This document shows, in pieces, positions 9,486 through 17,859 of a stretch of DNA of 64,000 nt; the first letter of the stretch is position 1; every line of letters begins with the position of its first letter. The position numbers were made by a program, and so were the translations under genes. The notes beneath the pieces are model-generated. The model was not told where the DNA came from and searched no databases. It worked only from the letters and a program-made list of their open reading frames with translations. This DNA is from an uncultured Caldilineaceae bacterium (GTDB lineage: Bacteria > Chloroflexota > Anaerolineae > Caldilineales > Caldilineaceae): NCBI GenBank assembly GCA_951813625.1, contig CATOTS010000036.1:44579-108578 (forward strand), written 5' to 3'.

Positions 9486-9686
9486 GGATGGCGCCGGCAA
9501 CGTAGAAATTGGGCCGGCTGAACCACCGCCGAGTATATCATCGCCAGCACATTTTGCAAATCCTGGGCGATACAGCAAAATGATGCGGGAGTTGCAGCCG
9601 CTGCGCGGTTTGGGCGGTAACAGAACGGACTTAAGCGTGCCGTCGCGCACTCATCAGGCCGGCACATTCAATGGCATACGCAGAGC

Positions 9687-9917
9687 ATGGCCCGATCTCA
9701 TCGCCGCAGCCGCTGGCTGACCCGTATCTTTTTCGCTCTTGTAATCGCCGCGGGAATCTACGGCTGGTTTTACGGGGCCGCTAACTGGCAGCCGGACGCA
9801 TCAGCATTTGAGATTGCCTCACTGACGGGCGGCGCAGACTGGATCGAGCTCGTCGCCGGTATCATGGAGGACGCCATTCAGATCTTTCAGGAGATTACCA
9901 GCCAAACGCAGGGTTGA
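9687..9917 (+). CDS. Small single-helix membrane protein, unknown
   Basis: A 76-residue protein with a basic N-terminus (MARSHRRSRW), one hydrophobic segment at about residues 12-29, and an acidic amphipathic C-terminal half. This would give a single-pass, N-in membrane protein. I recognise no family. There is no convincing ribosome binding site. It stands alone between the tRNA (-) and the lipoprotein gene (-), with converging ends only 15 bp apart from the latter. Coding status is plausible but unproven. Confidence 0.42.
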   Translation: MARSHRRSRWLTRIFFALVIAAGIYGWFYGAANWQPDASAFEIASLTGGADWIELVAGIMEDAIQIFQEITSQTQG

Positions 9918-9932
9918 GATTCTCCCACCTTC

Positions 9933-11351
9933 CTAGCCCTCCCCAGCGGCGCGGCCCTCCGGCGTGTGCATGCACAGCAATCCATCTTTAGCGTTCAAAA
10001 AGCGGCATAACTCAATGTAGGCCGGCCGAAAAGTAGGCGCTCCGCAGCAAGGGCTTGGCTCCATAATCCCCCACCAGTACTGTTCCTCGTCCTGGGGATT
10101 GCCATCGCTAAGCCACTCAAGATTTGGCATGGTGATAAGGCTCATCAGGCCGATCCATGGCTGCCAGTTCTCCTCTGCCCATGCAAATGCCCGCTTAAGA
10201 TATTCCGCCTGAATGTTCATGTCGATGCCCGCGTCGGCCCCGTGCCATTTGTATTCGGGATTGACCTGGTCCGTTGTCCAGCCGAACTCAAGCAGCACGA
10301 TCTGCTTCTCAGCGTCGCCATGCCTTTCCATTACGGCGCGGATGTCCTCCACGTGACGAAAGCTGAAGAAGCGATGCCCGCCAAATTGCGGGTCCGACTC
10401 TGCGATTTCGGGTTCCAGTTCCGGCGGAGCCGCAAACCCGACGCCGTGGACGCCTAACGCGTCGAAATAGCCGTCGCTGCTCTCCCCCATCGCCTCGTAC
10501 ATGCGCTCATAGAAGACGACATCCGGCATGGCACTCTCATTGTCGTCGCCGGTCGGGGCCATGCCGGCGCTGATGACGAGGGCGTTCGGGTTTGCCTGTT
10601 TGATGGCAGCGTACGCTTTACCGAGGAAGAAGGCGTACTCGGCTGGGTTCGGCCGTTTGTGGCCCCACTCCCGGCTCAGATTCGGCTCATTCCAGATCTG
10701 GTAGGCCTGGATGCAGCCTACCGCGCCTGGCTTGCAGCTGTAGCGGCTGGCGAGGGCGAAGACATAGTCGGCGAAGTGGTCGGCGCTTTCCGGCGGCAGA
10801 CCGGCCCAAAATTCTCTCTTTTGCGGATCGATAGAGACGCGGGCCAGTAATTTGAGATTTGCGTCGTTTACTTGCTGCACAACGCGATCTGAGAAGGACC
10901 AATCAAGGTGGCCCTTACCAAACCCCTCGATAGTCTCCCAGGCGAATGTCTGCTTGACCCAGTGAAAGCCTGCTTCGTGGATCAGATTCAGGTCCCGACT
11001 CGCAACTTCGGGCCGCCACCAGAGGAATGCCTGCGTACCGAAGTCAGGGCTTTCCATCGTGGCCGGCAGGAATCCGCCTTCATCGGGCTGTTCACTCTCG
11101 CTTATTGGGGTAGCTGTCTCTTGCGGCTGAGGTGTAGGCGTTGCCGGTTCGGGCGTATCGGTGGGTGGTGGGGGAACCGGCGTATCAGTGGGGGGCGGAG
11201 GCACTGGCGTATCAGTGGGCGCTGCGCTCGATTCACCTGGCGCGATTGGTGTCGCGGTTGGCTCTTCGTTGTTATCTCCACAGGAGGCCAGCGAACTAAG
11301 GATGAAGATGAAGATAGCGATAAGAAGGAGGCGTCGCAAGGATTCCCTCAT
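9933..11351 (-). CDS. Lipoprotein with glycoside-hydrolase-like TIM barrel
   Basis: Exported lipoprotein of 472 residues. A signal peptide ends in LSSLASC (lipidated Cys24). A Pro/Thr-rich spacer follows (about 32-85) with tandem PPPPTDTPV-type repeats that would hold the domain away from the membrane. Residues about 100-472 resemble clan-A glycoside hydrolases (GH39/GH5-like). WNEPN carries the likely acid/base Glu222 and LLEFGWTT a likely nucleophile Glu355. Substrate unknown; the fold is also shared with non-catalytic relatives. It is preceded by a roughly 360-bp non-coding region and is not in an operon. Confidence 0.78.
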   Translation of the reverse strand: MRESLRRLLLIAIFIFILSSLASCGDNNEEPTATPIAPGESSAAPTDTPVPPPPTDTPVPPPPTDTPEPATPTPQPQETATPISESEQPDEGGFLPATMESPDFGTQAFLWWRPEVASRDLNLIHEAGFHWVKQTFAWETIEGFGKGHLDWSFSDRVVQQVNDANLKLLARVSIDPQKREFWAGLPPESADHFADYVFALASRYSCKPGAVGCIQAYQIWNEPNLSREWGHKRPNPAEYAFFLGKAYAAIKQANPNALVISAGMAPTGDDNESAMPDVVFYERMYEAMGESSDGYFDALGVHGVGFAAPPELEPEIAESDPQFGGHRFFSFRHVEDIRAVMERHGDAEKQIVLLEFGWTTDQVNPEYKWHGADAGIDMNIQAEYLKRAFAWAEENWQPWIGLMSLITMPNLEWLSDGNPQDEEQYWWGIMEPSPCCGAPTFRPAYIELCRFLNAKDGLLCMHTPEGRAAGEG

Positions 11352-11714
11352 GGCTCTGCAGTAGTGGGCAACAAATTACTTGCGTATCGATCAGATAGGG
11401 GCCGCGAGTGCAACAGCGATAGGGCGCGTCTTCCTGGCAAGTTGTGCCAGACGAATTCAGATTCAGCCGCGCGCAGTGAAGACAGCTTCTTGCTCCTCCC
11501 TCCGGTTCAGCCTTGTCTTTCCGTGCCCAAGGGGCATTAATCTATTGTAAGTGAAAATAGACCGAACTGGAAATTTCAATCTGTTTCCATTCGACAACTG
11601 CGTCTTCAATTTCTGTGGCAGCTTGGGGCGGGAGGGCGGCAGGCAGGGGAGGCCTGTCGGGGAGGCGAAGACAGCTCGCGGGCCCTCAAGCCCTTCGTCC
11701 TCACCGGTTCGCTG
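11352..11714. other. Intergenic region, nothing recognised
   Basis: About 360 bp between the lipoprotein gene and moaB, both on the minus strand. It should hold the lipoprotein promoter and the moaB terminator, but I see no convincing boxes, hairpin with T-tract, RNA gene or conserved frame. Confidence 0.5.
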
Positions 11715-12236
11715 TCAGCGGGTGATTTCCCATGCCAGATGTTGGATCTCGGGCAAGATCAGCTTTTCCATTGCCAGCCTGACTGCGTTGGTCGACCCGG
11801 GCATGCTGATGACAGCGCAACCGCGGTAGGTGCCGGCGGTAGCGCGACTGAGCATGGCGGCCGCGCCTACTTCATCGTAGCTGAGCATGCGAAATATCTC
11901 ACCGAAGCCGGGCAGCTCCTTTTCCAAGGCCCGCGACAGCACATCGTAGGTGCGATCTCGCCTGCTTACACCGGTGCCGCCGTTGAAGACGATCACCTGT
12001 GCGCCGCTGTCGCTGAATGCTTCGAGGGCATCGGCCACTTCGTCAGGCTCGTCATGCACGATACGGTAGGCAATCACCTGGTGACCGGCGTCTTCCGCCA
12101 GCTGGCGAATTGCCTGGCCGCTGCGGTCGGTTTCAGGCGTGCGCGTATCGGAAACGGTCACGACCGCAAAGGCGATGCTTCCCTTTTCCTCTTCTGCCTT
12201 CCTTCTGTGTTCCTCTGAGCTCTGTGAGTTGCTCAT
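11715..12236 (-). CDS. moaB: MoaB/Mog-type molybdenum cofactor protein
   Basis: Molybdopterin adenylyltransferase-like protein of 173 residues, acting late in molybdenum cofactor synthesis. The MPT-binding signature is visible as NGGTGVSRRDRTYDV, together with SYDEVGAAAMLSRATAG and the closing SMPGSTNAVRLAMEKL. The ATG at 12236 is chosen because AAGGAAG lies upstream; upstream in-frame codons overlap the PhyH gene. The first 20 residues are a charged extension. No other moa/moe gene or molybdoenzyme is in the window. MoaB and Mog are hard to separate by sequence alone. Confidence 0.87.
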   Translation of the reverse strand: MSNSQSSEEHRRKAEEEKGSIAFAVVTVSDTRTPETDRSGQAIRQLAEDAGHQVIAYRIVHDEPDEVADALEAFSDSGAQVIVFNGGTGVSRRDRTYDVLSRALEKELPGFGEIFRMLSYDEVGAAAMLSRATAGTYRGCAVISMPGSTNAVRLAMEKLILPEIQHLAWEITR

Positions 12237-12276
12237 TTTCTTCCTTCTTTTGGCCTGCGAGCCCGGCGCTCCGGCT

Positions 12277-13173
12277 CTACTCAGTGCGGTGTGCGGCGGA
12301 CCCACGTGGATTCTCGAAGGCGTCGATCCACAACCGTCGCCACTCTGCGACATCACGCATTACTGTGCTCGGCTTGCTGAGAGAGCGGACGACGAACTCC
12401 GGGTGGGCAGTGCGGCCTGTGTGATGGCCCGTCGTCTGGTAGCGTAGATCGAGAGACCAGCGGCACTTGTCGGAACGGTTTGGGGTGGAGCGGTGCGGCG
12501 TAAAGCGTGAGAGGAAGATCACATCTCCCTTGGAGCAGGCCAGCGAGAGCGGTTCGACGTCCTGCAACAGGTCCGGCATAACATTCGTCGCAATGGTCGT
12601 GCCGCCGGCGGCCTGGTGGCGAAGGTAGCCGCGGCCATGTACGCCTGGCAGGGCCTGCACACAGCCCATCTCGGTAGTTGCATCGCCCAGCGGAACCCAG
12701 CAGGTGACGATGTTCGACTCCTCTGCTTCAGGCATCATTACCCCGGCATCCTGATGCCAGGGTACGACGTAAAGGGATGGCCCGGTATCGGGATCGAAGC
12801 GTTCAGGCGGTTTGGCGCGCAGGTGCTGGATCGGATTGCAGACGATTTCCGGCCCCGTAAACGACTGGGCCGCATCCAGCAGCTTCGGATTGCGCAGGAA
12901 ATCGAACATAGCCCGACCGCGCGCGTGCATGATGTCCATCTCCTCACCCATGCGCCGGCTCTGGCCGAAGAGCAGTCCGAAGCGGGTCTCGAAGGGCTGG
13001 TCTTGGTGCAGATCGGTTATCTCCCCCTCGTCGAGGAGTTCCCGGGCACGCGCGTCGACCCAGTCGCTGAGTTCGTCAATCAGCGGCTGCAGGTCTACGT
13101 CATCAAGGAGTCCGCGCGCGATGATAAAGCCGTCCCGGTTGAAGGCATTTATCTGTTTCTGACTCAATGTCAT
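12277..13173 (-). CDS. Phytanoyl-CoA dioxygenase (PhyH) family oxygenase
   Basis: Fe(II)/2-oxoglutarate-dependent oxygenase-like protein of 298 residues. The facial triad is visible: WHQDAG gives His140 and Asp142, and FTPHRSTPN gives the distal His227. A nearby arginine is suitable for binding 2-oxoglutarate. The family hydroxylates varied small molecules, and the substrate cannot be inferred. It lies 40 bp upstream of moaB on the same strand and 40 bp downstream of the ScyD-HbpS gene. A second PhyH protein with a different sequence is encoded at 56.8 kb. Confidence 0.87.
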   Translation of the reverse strand: MTLSQKQINAFNRDGFIIARGLLDDVDLQPLIDELSDWVDARARELLDEGEITDLHQDQPFETRFGLLFGQSRRMGEEMDIMHARGRAMFDFLRNPKLLDAAQSFTGPEIVCNPIQHLRAKPPERFDPDTGPSLYVVPWHQDAGVMMPEAEESNIVTCWVPLGDATTEMGCVQALPGVHGRGYLRHQAAGGTTIATNVMPDLLQDVEPLSLACSKGDVIFLSRFTPHRSTPNRSDKCRWSLDLRYQTTGHHTGRTAHPEFVVRSLSKPSTVMRDVAEWRRLWIDAFENPRGSAAHRTE

Positions 13174-13213
13174 GAAATGTCTCCTGTAGGGCCGATCCGC
13201 AGGCGTTTGCGTC

Positions 13214-15118
13214 TTACTGATTGGTCGTATCGTCCGATCCGATGGGAAACTGGGCGGGAAGCGTCTCCGCCATCTGTTCCTCGTCGAAGCCGCATAAGGG
13301 GTGTCCGAATCCGCTCAGGCTTCTGCCGTCTGTCTGGACGTCAAAGATGATGTTGTCGTCGGCGCTTGCGCTCACGCCGGCGGGAATGTAGTCGAGGCGG
13401 AGCGTATCGCGCACCTTCCAGGCGACGATGTGATCGGCGCAGGAGGTATCGCCGCTGATGCCCAGCGCGCCCACGAGGCTGCCGGTCTCGCTGTACAGAG
13501 GCAGCCCGCCCCCGGCCCGGCTCCAGCCGCCTGGTTTCAGGCCCACCATCGGGTCCCCCGTCTGTCCGTAGAGGGAGGGATCGCCGCCGTAGGCGGCTGA
13601 AGTATCGAGCGGAATGCTGTCATGCAGTCCGTAGAGATTGCCGTTGGGCTGGGTTGCGGCATGGAGATTGCTGGTTGAGAAGGCCAGCCGAGGAAGGCTG
13701 AAGGCGTTGGCGGTGTTGGCCTTTTGCGCCGAGAGAACGCGACCCCCCGGCCATTGGGAGCCACGGTTGGCTCCGGAAAAGGTTACGACGCAGGTGACGC
13801 CGTCGCGGTCTACGACGGTGGCCCACATGTGGTTGCCGAGGCCGCCGTTGTTGCCGCCGCCCACAATCGTTGTCAACGCGCTGGTTACGGCGTCATGGTC
13901 GGGGAGGTTATCGCAGCCGGCAACGAATTCAGGTTCCTGCAGGTTCCGGGTTGCTGTCTCGACGAAGCGAGTTGTGGGCGCGTCCCGGTCTGCGACATTG
14001 TCGAAGCGGACCACAGCGCCGCGGCCTGGCACGCCGACGCTGGAACCGTTGATGGTGACATAGGCGTTGCCGTTCACGTCAAAGTCGACCGACGTGGGGA
14101 AGGGCAGCCCGGTAATGATATCCTGCGAAGTCTCGCCCGGCCCGACGCGGATCACTGCGCCGCTGTTCGGAATTGGACCTTCGTCGGTAAAGATGCCAAA
14201 GCGGACGGCATAAAGTTCGCCGTCGGGGCCGGTGCGAAGGTCGGTCAACATCGTCAGGTCGGTGGCGTAGTCCTGAATGTTGCCGGAGTTTGGGTCTACG
14301 ACTACGACCTTGGCGGCGCCTGGCAGAAAGGGAAAACCGGGCAGAAGTGAGACGTAGATGCGGCCGTCGGCGCCGAAAGTGACGCCCGTAGGGACCGGGT
14401 CCGATTCGAGCGCGCCGCCGCGATAGGGGTTGGGGAGGGGGCCGGGAATACCTTCAAATACGGCGATTACTTCCGCAGTGCGGTTGACCACGTCGACGCG
14501 CACGAGCGCATTAGCGCCCGCTTCTGCGACGTAGAGAAAGCCGTCCGGTCCGGCGGTCAAACCGTAAGGATGGGACTCCAGTACGTAGCCATCCGGATTC
14601 TGTTCCTTTTCCAGTCTCCACAGAGGAAAGACCTCCAGGACGGATCCTTGCAGGATGCGCAGAACCGCGGCTGTATCGGGCAGCGCTTCTTCGCTTGCTA
14701 CCCCTTGCCAGACGCCTGCCGTGGCATACATCTCATTGTTGAGCAGCGCCAGGCGGGCGCCGCCGACGATGTCGCTGCCGAGAAAGATCGACGGCAGGGT
14801 CGCCACAAGCTGCGGCTGGCCGCCGAGCGTTACGCGGATGACGCGCGCGGTATTTCCATATGTCGCCCTGATGACTTCGTTGGTGTTGGGATCAAGGCCG
14901 CCGACCTCTACTTCCCTGTCGCCGCCCAATCCGACGTCGATGACCCAGATGCTGCCGTCATCGATGGCCAGAACGCCTTGCGGTCCGTTTAGACCATCCA
15001 CAATTACGGTGCCGCCGCTCTCTCTTTCCTGGGCCGTCACGATTTCAGTCGCAATCCACAGGACCGACACGAGGGAAACCGCCAGAACCACGTATATGGA
15101 GATACGGATAGTTTTCAA
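13214..15118 (-). CDS. Secreted ScyD/ScyE-like beta-propeller fused to a GlcG/HbpS domain
   Basis: Exported 634-residue protein. An N-terminal signal or anchor helix covers about residues 7-29. Residues about 35-370 form a repeat region typical of the ScyD/ScyE/NHL propeller group, with blocks such as LTAGPDGFLYVAEAG and RTGPDGELYAVRFG. Residues about 380-610 resemble the GlcG/HbpS domain, including TVVDRDGVTCVVTFSG, ANTANAFS and GALGISGDTSCADH. HbpS-type domains bind heme or cobalamin-like cofactors in some proteins; binding here is inference. The cytochrome-LysM gene directly upstream fits an extracytoplasmic redox or heme context. Confidence 0.76.
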   Translation of the reverse strand: MKTIRISIYVVLAVSLVSVLWIATEIVTAQERESGGTVIVDGLNGPQGVLAIDDGSIWVIDVGLGGDREVEVGGLDPNTNEVIRATYGNTARVIRVTLGGQPQLVATLPSIFLGSDIVGGARLALLNNEMYATAGVWQGVASEEALPDTAAVLRILQGSVLEVFPLWRLEKEQNPDGYVLESHPYGLTAGPDGFLYVAEAGANALVRVDVVNRTAEVIAVFEGIPGPLPNPYRGGALESDPVPTGVTFGADGRIYVSLLPGFPFLPGAAKVVVVDPNSGNIQDYATDLTMLTDLRTGPDGELYAVRFGIFTDEGPIPNSGAVIRVGPGETSQDIITGLPFPTSVDFDVNGNAYVTINGSSVGVPGRGAVVRFDNVADRDAPTTRFVETATRNLQEPEFVAGCDNLPDHDAVTSALTTIVGGGNNGGLGNHMWATVVDRDGVTCVVTFSGANRGSQWPGGRVLSAQKANTANAFSLPRLAFSTSNLHAATQPNGNLYGLHDSIPLDTSAAYGGDPSLYGQTGDPMVGLKPGGWSRAGGGLPLYSETGSLVGALGISGDTSCADHIVAWKVRDTLRLDYIPAGVSASADDNIIFDVQTDGRSLSGFGHPLCGFDEEQMAETLPAQFPIGSDDTTNQ

Positions 15119-15254
15119 TTGACTCCTCCTCTCGCCCGTCGTGAACTCTCAAGTACGCGCAATTGCCCCGAGGCGTTCAGTATTGTTGTCATGCAGTAGC
15201 AGGTCGGGTGAATGGGCGGCAGCACTGTGCAGAATATGCACCTGCGCGCGTCAA

Positions 15255-16571
15255 CTATTGCTCGGCCAGGTAGACGATGAGCGCCTCTAAGTCTTCATCG
15301 GGGATATGACGGTAAGTCGGCATTCGGTGTTGCGACAATGCAAACCCCTCGACATAGTAAACATCGGGTTCAACGATGCTTTCGTGCAGGTATGCATAAA
15401 TGTCGCTGGCCGCCCCTCTATAGGCGGGGTCCCGGATTCGCGCTGCGGCCAGGTCGCGCATGCCGTCGTGGGACGGGCCAAAGATGCCGCGTGTGCCGGC
15501 GGCGTTGAGTTGGTGGCAAACGCCGCAGTACTGCTCCTTGTAGACGGCCAGTCCCCGCGTGAAGAGCGCATCCAGCTCTTCTCGCGACAGGTCGGCAAAG
15601 TCGGCTGCGCTGAAGGCGCCGCGCGGTTCAGCTTTCTGGAGCATCAGCGCGACATGCACGAACCAGGAGACGCGGACGATATCTCCTGGCTGCAGCGCCC
15701 GCTCGGCGATCGTCTGATTCACTTTTTTCAAGGCAAGCACGTCGACACCGGCTTCGGTGGCGATAAGTTCCCAGGTGTCACCCGGCTGAACGATATAGGT
15801 GCCTTGCTCGTTGGAGGGCGGATCAGCGACAGCATTTGCCGGCGCGTCGGAGGCGCCAGCGGCCAGTCTCGCCAGAGCGGGCGGCAAATGAGTAATGGTA
15901 ATCTTGTCACCCGATCGAATGTCGACGCCGCGTTTTGACCACAAGTCAAAATTGTCGAGCAGCAGGTCGAGAAAGGAAAGTGAGAAAGCATCGGCGATCT
16001 TTTCCCAGGAGTCTCCTTCCTCCACCGTATACAGGGTCGGCGGAATCATGTCAGTTGCGGCCAGGCCGGGTATTACCATCTGATCGCCAGGCCGAATCAC
16101 TTCGCCGCGCAGGTGCCACAGCTCCAGGTTAACGCTCTTGAGTCTCTCAGTGGTCGAGTCAAATCTGCCGGCGATCAGATCCCAGAATTCGCCGACTCGC
16201 ACGTCGTAGACATAGGCGCGCGGGTCGTCCACCCGGAAAGTCCTGGCCATGCCGACGTCGGACATCGGCGGCGAAGCTTCTCGGCGGGCGCCGGCCGGTG
16301 TCTGTTCCTCCATTTGAGGTGTCGCCTTGACGGCTTGGCGGACGCCGTCGGGCGGCGTCTCGGTCGGCTCAGCATCAGTTCTCGATTCGGTCTCTTGATG
16401 TGCCCTTGCCACCGGCTCGTTCGCGGCCGGTCCGTTCTGTTGAACGCGGTTTACGAGGAAAATGGCAATCAATATGATGGCTGTCAATACGCCACGCGGT
16501 ATCAGGTTTTTCTGATTGTCGGTTCGGGAAGGAAGATGGTACGGCCCAGGCTCTTTTTCAGATTTTCTCAT
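15255..16571 (-). CDS. Membrane-anchored protein with three LysM domains and a cytochrome c domain
   Basis: A 438-residue protein anchored by one helix (about residues 26-41) and exposed outside. Three LysM-like modules follow at about 119-170, 180-228 and 257-302, which would bind peptidoglycan glycan strands. The C-terminus is a single-heme cytochrome c with CGVCH (349-353) and a likely axial Met417 in QHRMPTY. The combination suggests an electron carrier held in the cell wall. The ATG at 16571 is chosen because a longer start at 16661 would lie inside a hairpin with T-tract that looks like a terminator. ScyD-HbpS follows on the same strand. Confidence 0.82.
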   Translation of the reverse strand: MRKSEKEPGPYHLPSRTDNQKNLIPRGVLTAIILIAIFLVNRVQQNGPAANEPVARAHQETESRTDAEPTETPPDGVRQAVKATPQMEEQTPAGARREASPPMSDVGMARTFRVDDPRAYVYDVRVGEFWDLIAGRFDSTTERLKSVNLELWHLRGEVIRPGDQMVIPGLAATDMIPPTLYTVEEGDSWEKIADAFSLSFLDLLLDNFDLWSKRGVDIRSGDKITITHLPPALARLAAGASDAPANAVADPPSNEQGTYIVQPGDTWELIATEAGVDVLALKKVNQTIAERALQPGDIVRVSWFVHVALMLQKAEPRGAFSAADFADLSREELDALFTRGLAVYKEQYCGVCHQLNAAGTRGIFGPSHDGMRDLAAARIRDPAYRGAASDIYAYLHESIVEPDVYYVEGFALSQHRMPTYRHIPDEDLEALIVYLAEQ

Positions 16572-16600
16572 TACTGGTGCAACTGTGTGTGAGTTGGAGA

Positions 16601-16661
16601 GACAAAAAAATGAAGAGAGGATGGAGAGCAAGGTACTCTCTCCACGCACGCCTCTCTTCAT
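16601..16661 (-). terminator. Nested hairpin with T-tract (terminator or leader attenuator)
   Basis: On the minus strand an 11-bp perfect stem (16661-16651 with 16620-16610) encloses a second 7-bp stem (16644-16638 with 16628-16622). A run of seven T follows. This fits an intrinsic terminator for the J-like gene upstream, or a leader attenuator for the LysM-cytochrome gene downstream, given the promoter-like boxes just upstream. Confidence 0.75.
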
Positions 16662-16671
16662 TCGATCGACG

Positions 16672-16701
16672 ATTATTCTATTGTATCCCTATCGTCTGCA
16701 A
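16672..16701 (-). promoter_or_regulatory. Possible promoter before the LysM-cytochrome leader
   Basis: Minus strand TTGCAG (16701-16696), an 18-bp spacer and AATAAT (16677-16672). Transcription would start a few bases before the nested hairpin, so the hairpin would form at the very 5' end of the message. Confidence 0.4.
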
Positions 16702-16783
16702 TCGAAAAGTAGCGATCTGCTGGCTGAGAGAAGGAAAGCTGCCCCTCTCGACGGTTTTCGCCCATGATGGTCGTAAGGGCCGT

Positions 16784-17851
16784 TCATTCGGCGGGATCCG
16801 CGCCTTTGTCTTCCGCGGCCGGTTCGGGGAGGGCCTGATCGCGTCCAAAAATGGTCAATGTATCGGGCTCGCCTTCGACGGCGACCGTCCACGCGGCCAT
16901 CCAGCCGGTTGCGTTGTCGACGGCGACGGCATACCAACTGCTGTCCTCCAGCCGTCCGAAGACACGAAGGCCCTGTTGGTCGTTGAGGAGTCTCAGCACG
17001 GGCGCATCGACCTCCGGCCGTTCTCGAATGTTCACCGACGGATGCAGGAGCCTGCCGGTCAGCGACTTTGGCGGCCGGGGCGTCGCGGTCGGGAAGTTGC
17101 TCTCCAGCGGCGGGTAGGAACTGACAAGCGCGAGGGCGGTCGCGGTCGCCTGTGCGGTGAAGGGTACGACGCGGTTTGCCGGGAACAGCAGTGCCGCGGC
17201 GGTTGCCGCGATGAGGCCGCAGATGATTAGGAGAGGCCATCCTCTCCAGGCGCGCTGGATGTGTTGTTTCGAAGGTCTGAAGGCCGGGCCCTTATAGGTA
17301 GGGCCGATTTGCGGCGGCGCGCTCCGCACGTCGGCCCGTTTGAAATTGGAGAAGATTTCTGCCAACGCGGCCTCGTATGCCGGGTTGATGCGCCACTCGT
17401 TGAGGCGGGGATTGTAATCGCGCCCGGAATCGGGGATGGCGTTGCAGAGGGCGTTTTGAATGGCTGTGAAATCAGCCGCCCAGCCCACGCGAATGTACAA
17501 GGAGCCGTTTTCGAGACGCTGATAGGACAGCCAGGCGTCGGAGGGGCCGATGCGCTTTAGAGCCTGGTCCAAGTCCTCATCGGATACAGGATGATGTTGT
17601 GCTTCCTTCAGCTCCTCGTCGTGGGTCCAGCGTTTCACAGGATTGGACAGCTGGCGATAGGCCTCATCCAGGCGGGCCAGAAAGGGGTCAGACGGTTCGG
17701 TCCCGGCGACGAGAGCGACGTCGTTGAGATGTTCTCCCGTGTGCAAACGGATCTGGCGCCGGTAGGCGGCGTCGAGCACTTCCTGTGTGGCGTTGCGATT
17801 TACGCCCAAGACCTGATAGTAGTTCTGGCTGTCTTTGTCTGTCACTGCCAA
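16784..17851 (-). CDS. Degenerate J-domain membrane protein with SH3-like domain
   Basis: A 355-residue protein. Residues about 10-80 resemble a J domain (YYQVLGVNRNATQEVLDAAYRRQIR), but the HPD tripeptide that stimulates Hsp70 is absent; the loop reads LHTGEHLND. One transmembrane helix lies at about 205-223. Outside the membrane, residues about 264-320 look like a bacterial SH3 domain (NIRERPEVDAPVL then WYAVAVDNATGWMAAW). Such domains often bind cell wall. The J part may act as a structural module only. The gene ends upstream of a terminator-like hairpin and starts 8 bp after kdgK on the same strand. Confidence 0.75.
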   Translation of the reverse strand: MAVTDKDSQNYYQVLGVNRNATQEVLDAAYRRQIRLHTGEHLNDVALVAGTEPSDPFLARLDEAYRQLSNPVKRWTHDEELKEAQHHPVSDEDLDQALKRIGPSDAWLSYQRLENGSLYIRVGWAADFTAIQNALCNAIPDSGRDYNPRLNEWRINPAYEAALAEIFSNFKRADVRSAPPQIGPTYKGPAFRPSKQHIQRAWRGWPLLIICGLIAATAAALLFPANRVVPFTAQATATALALVSSYPPLESNFPTATPRPPKSLTGRLLHPSVNIRERPEVDAPVLRLLNDQQGLRVFGRLEDSSWYAVAVDNATGWMAAWTVAVEGEPDTLTIFGRDQALPEPAAEDKGADPAE

Positions 17852-17859
17852 CCGCCGGT

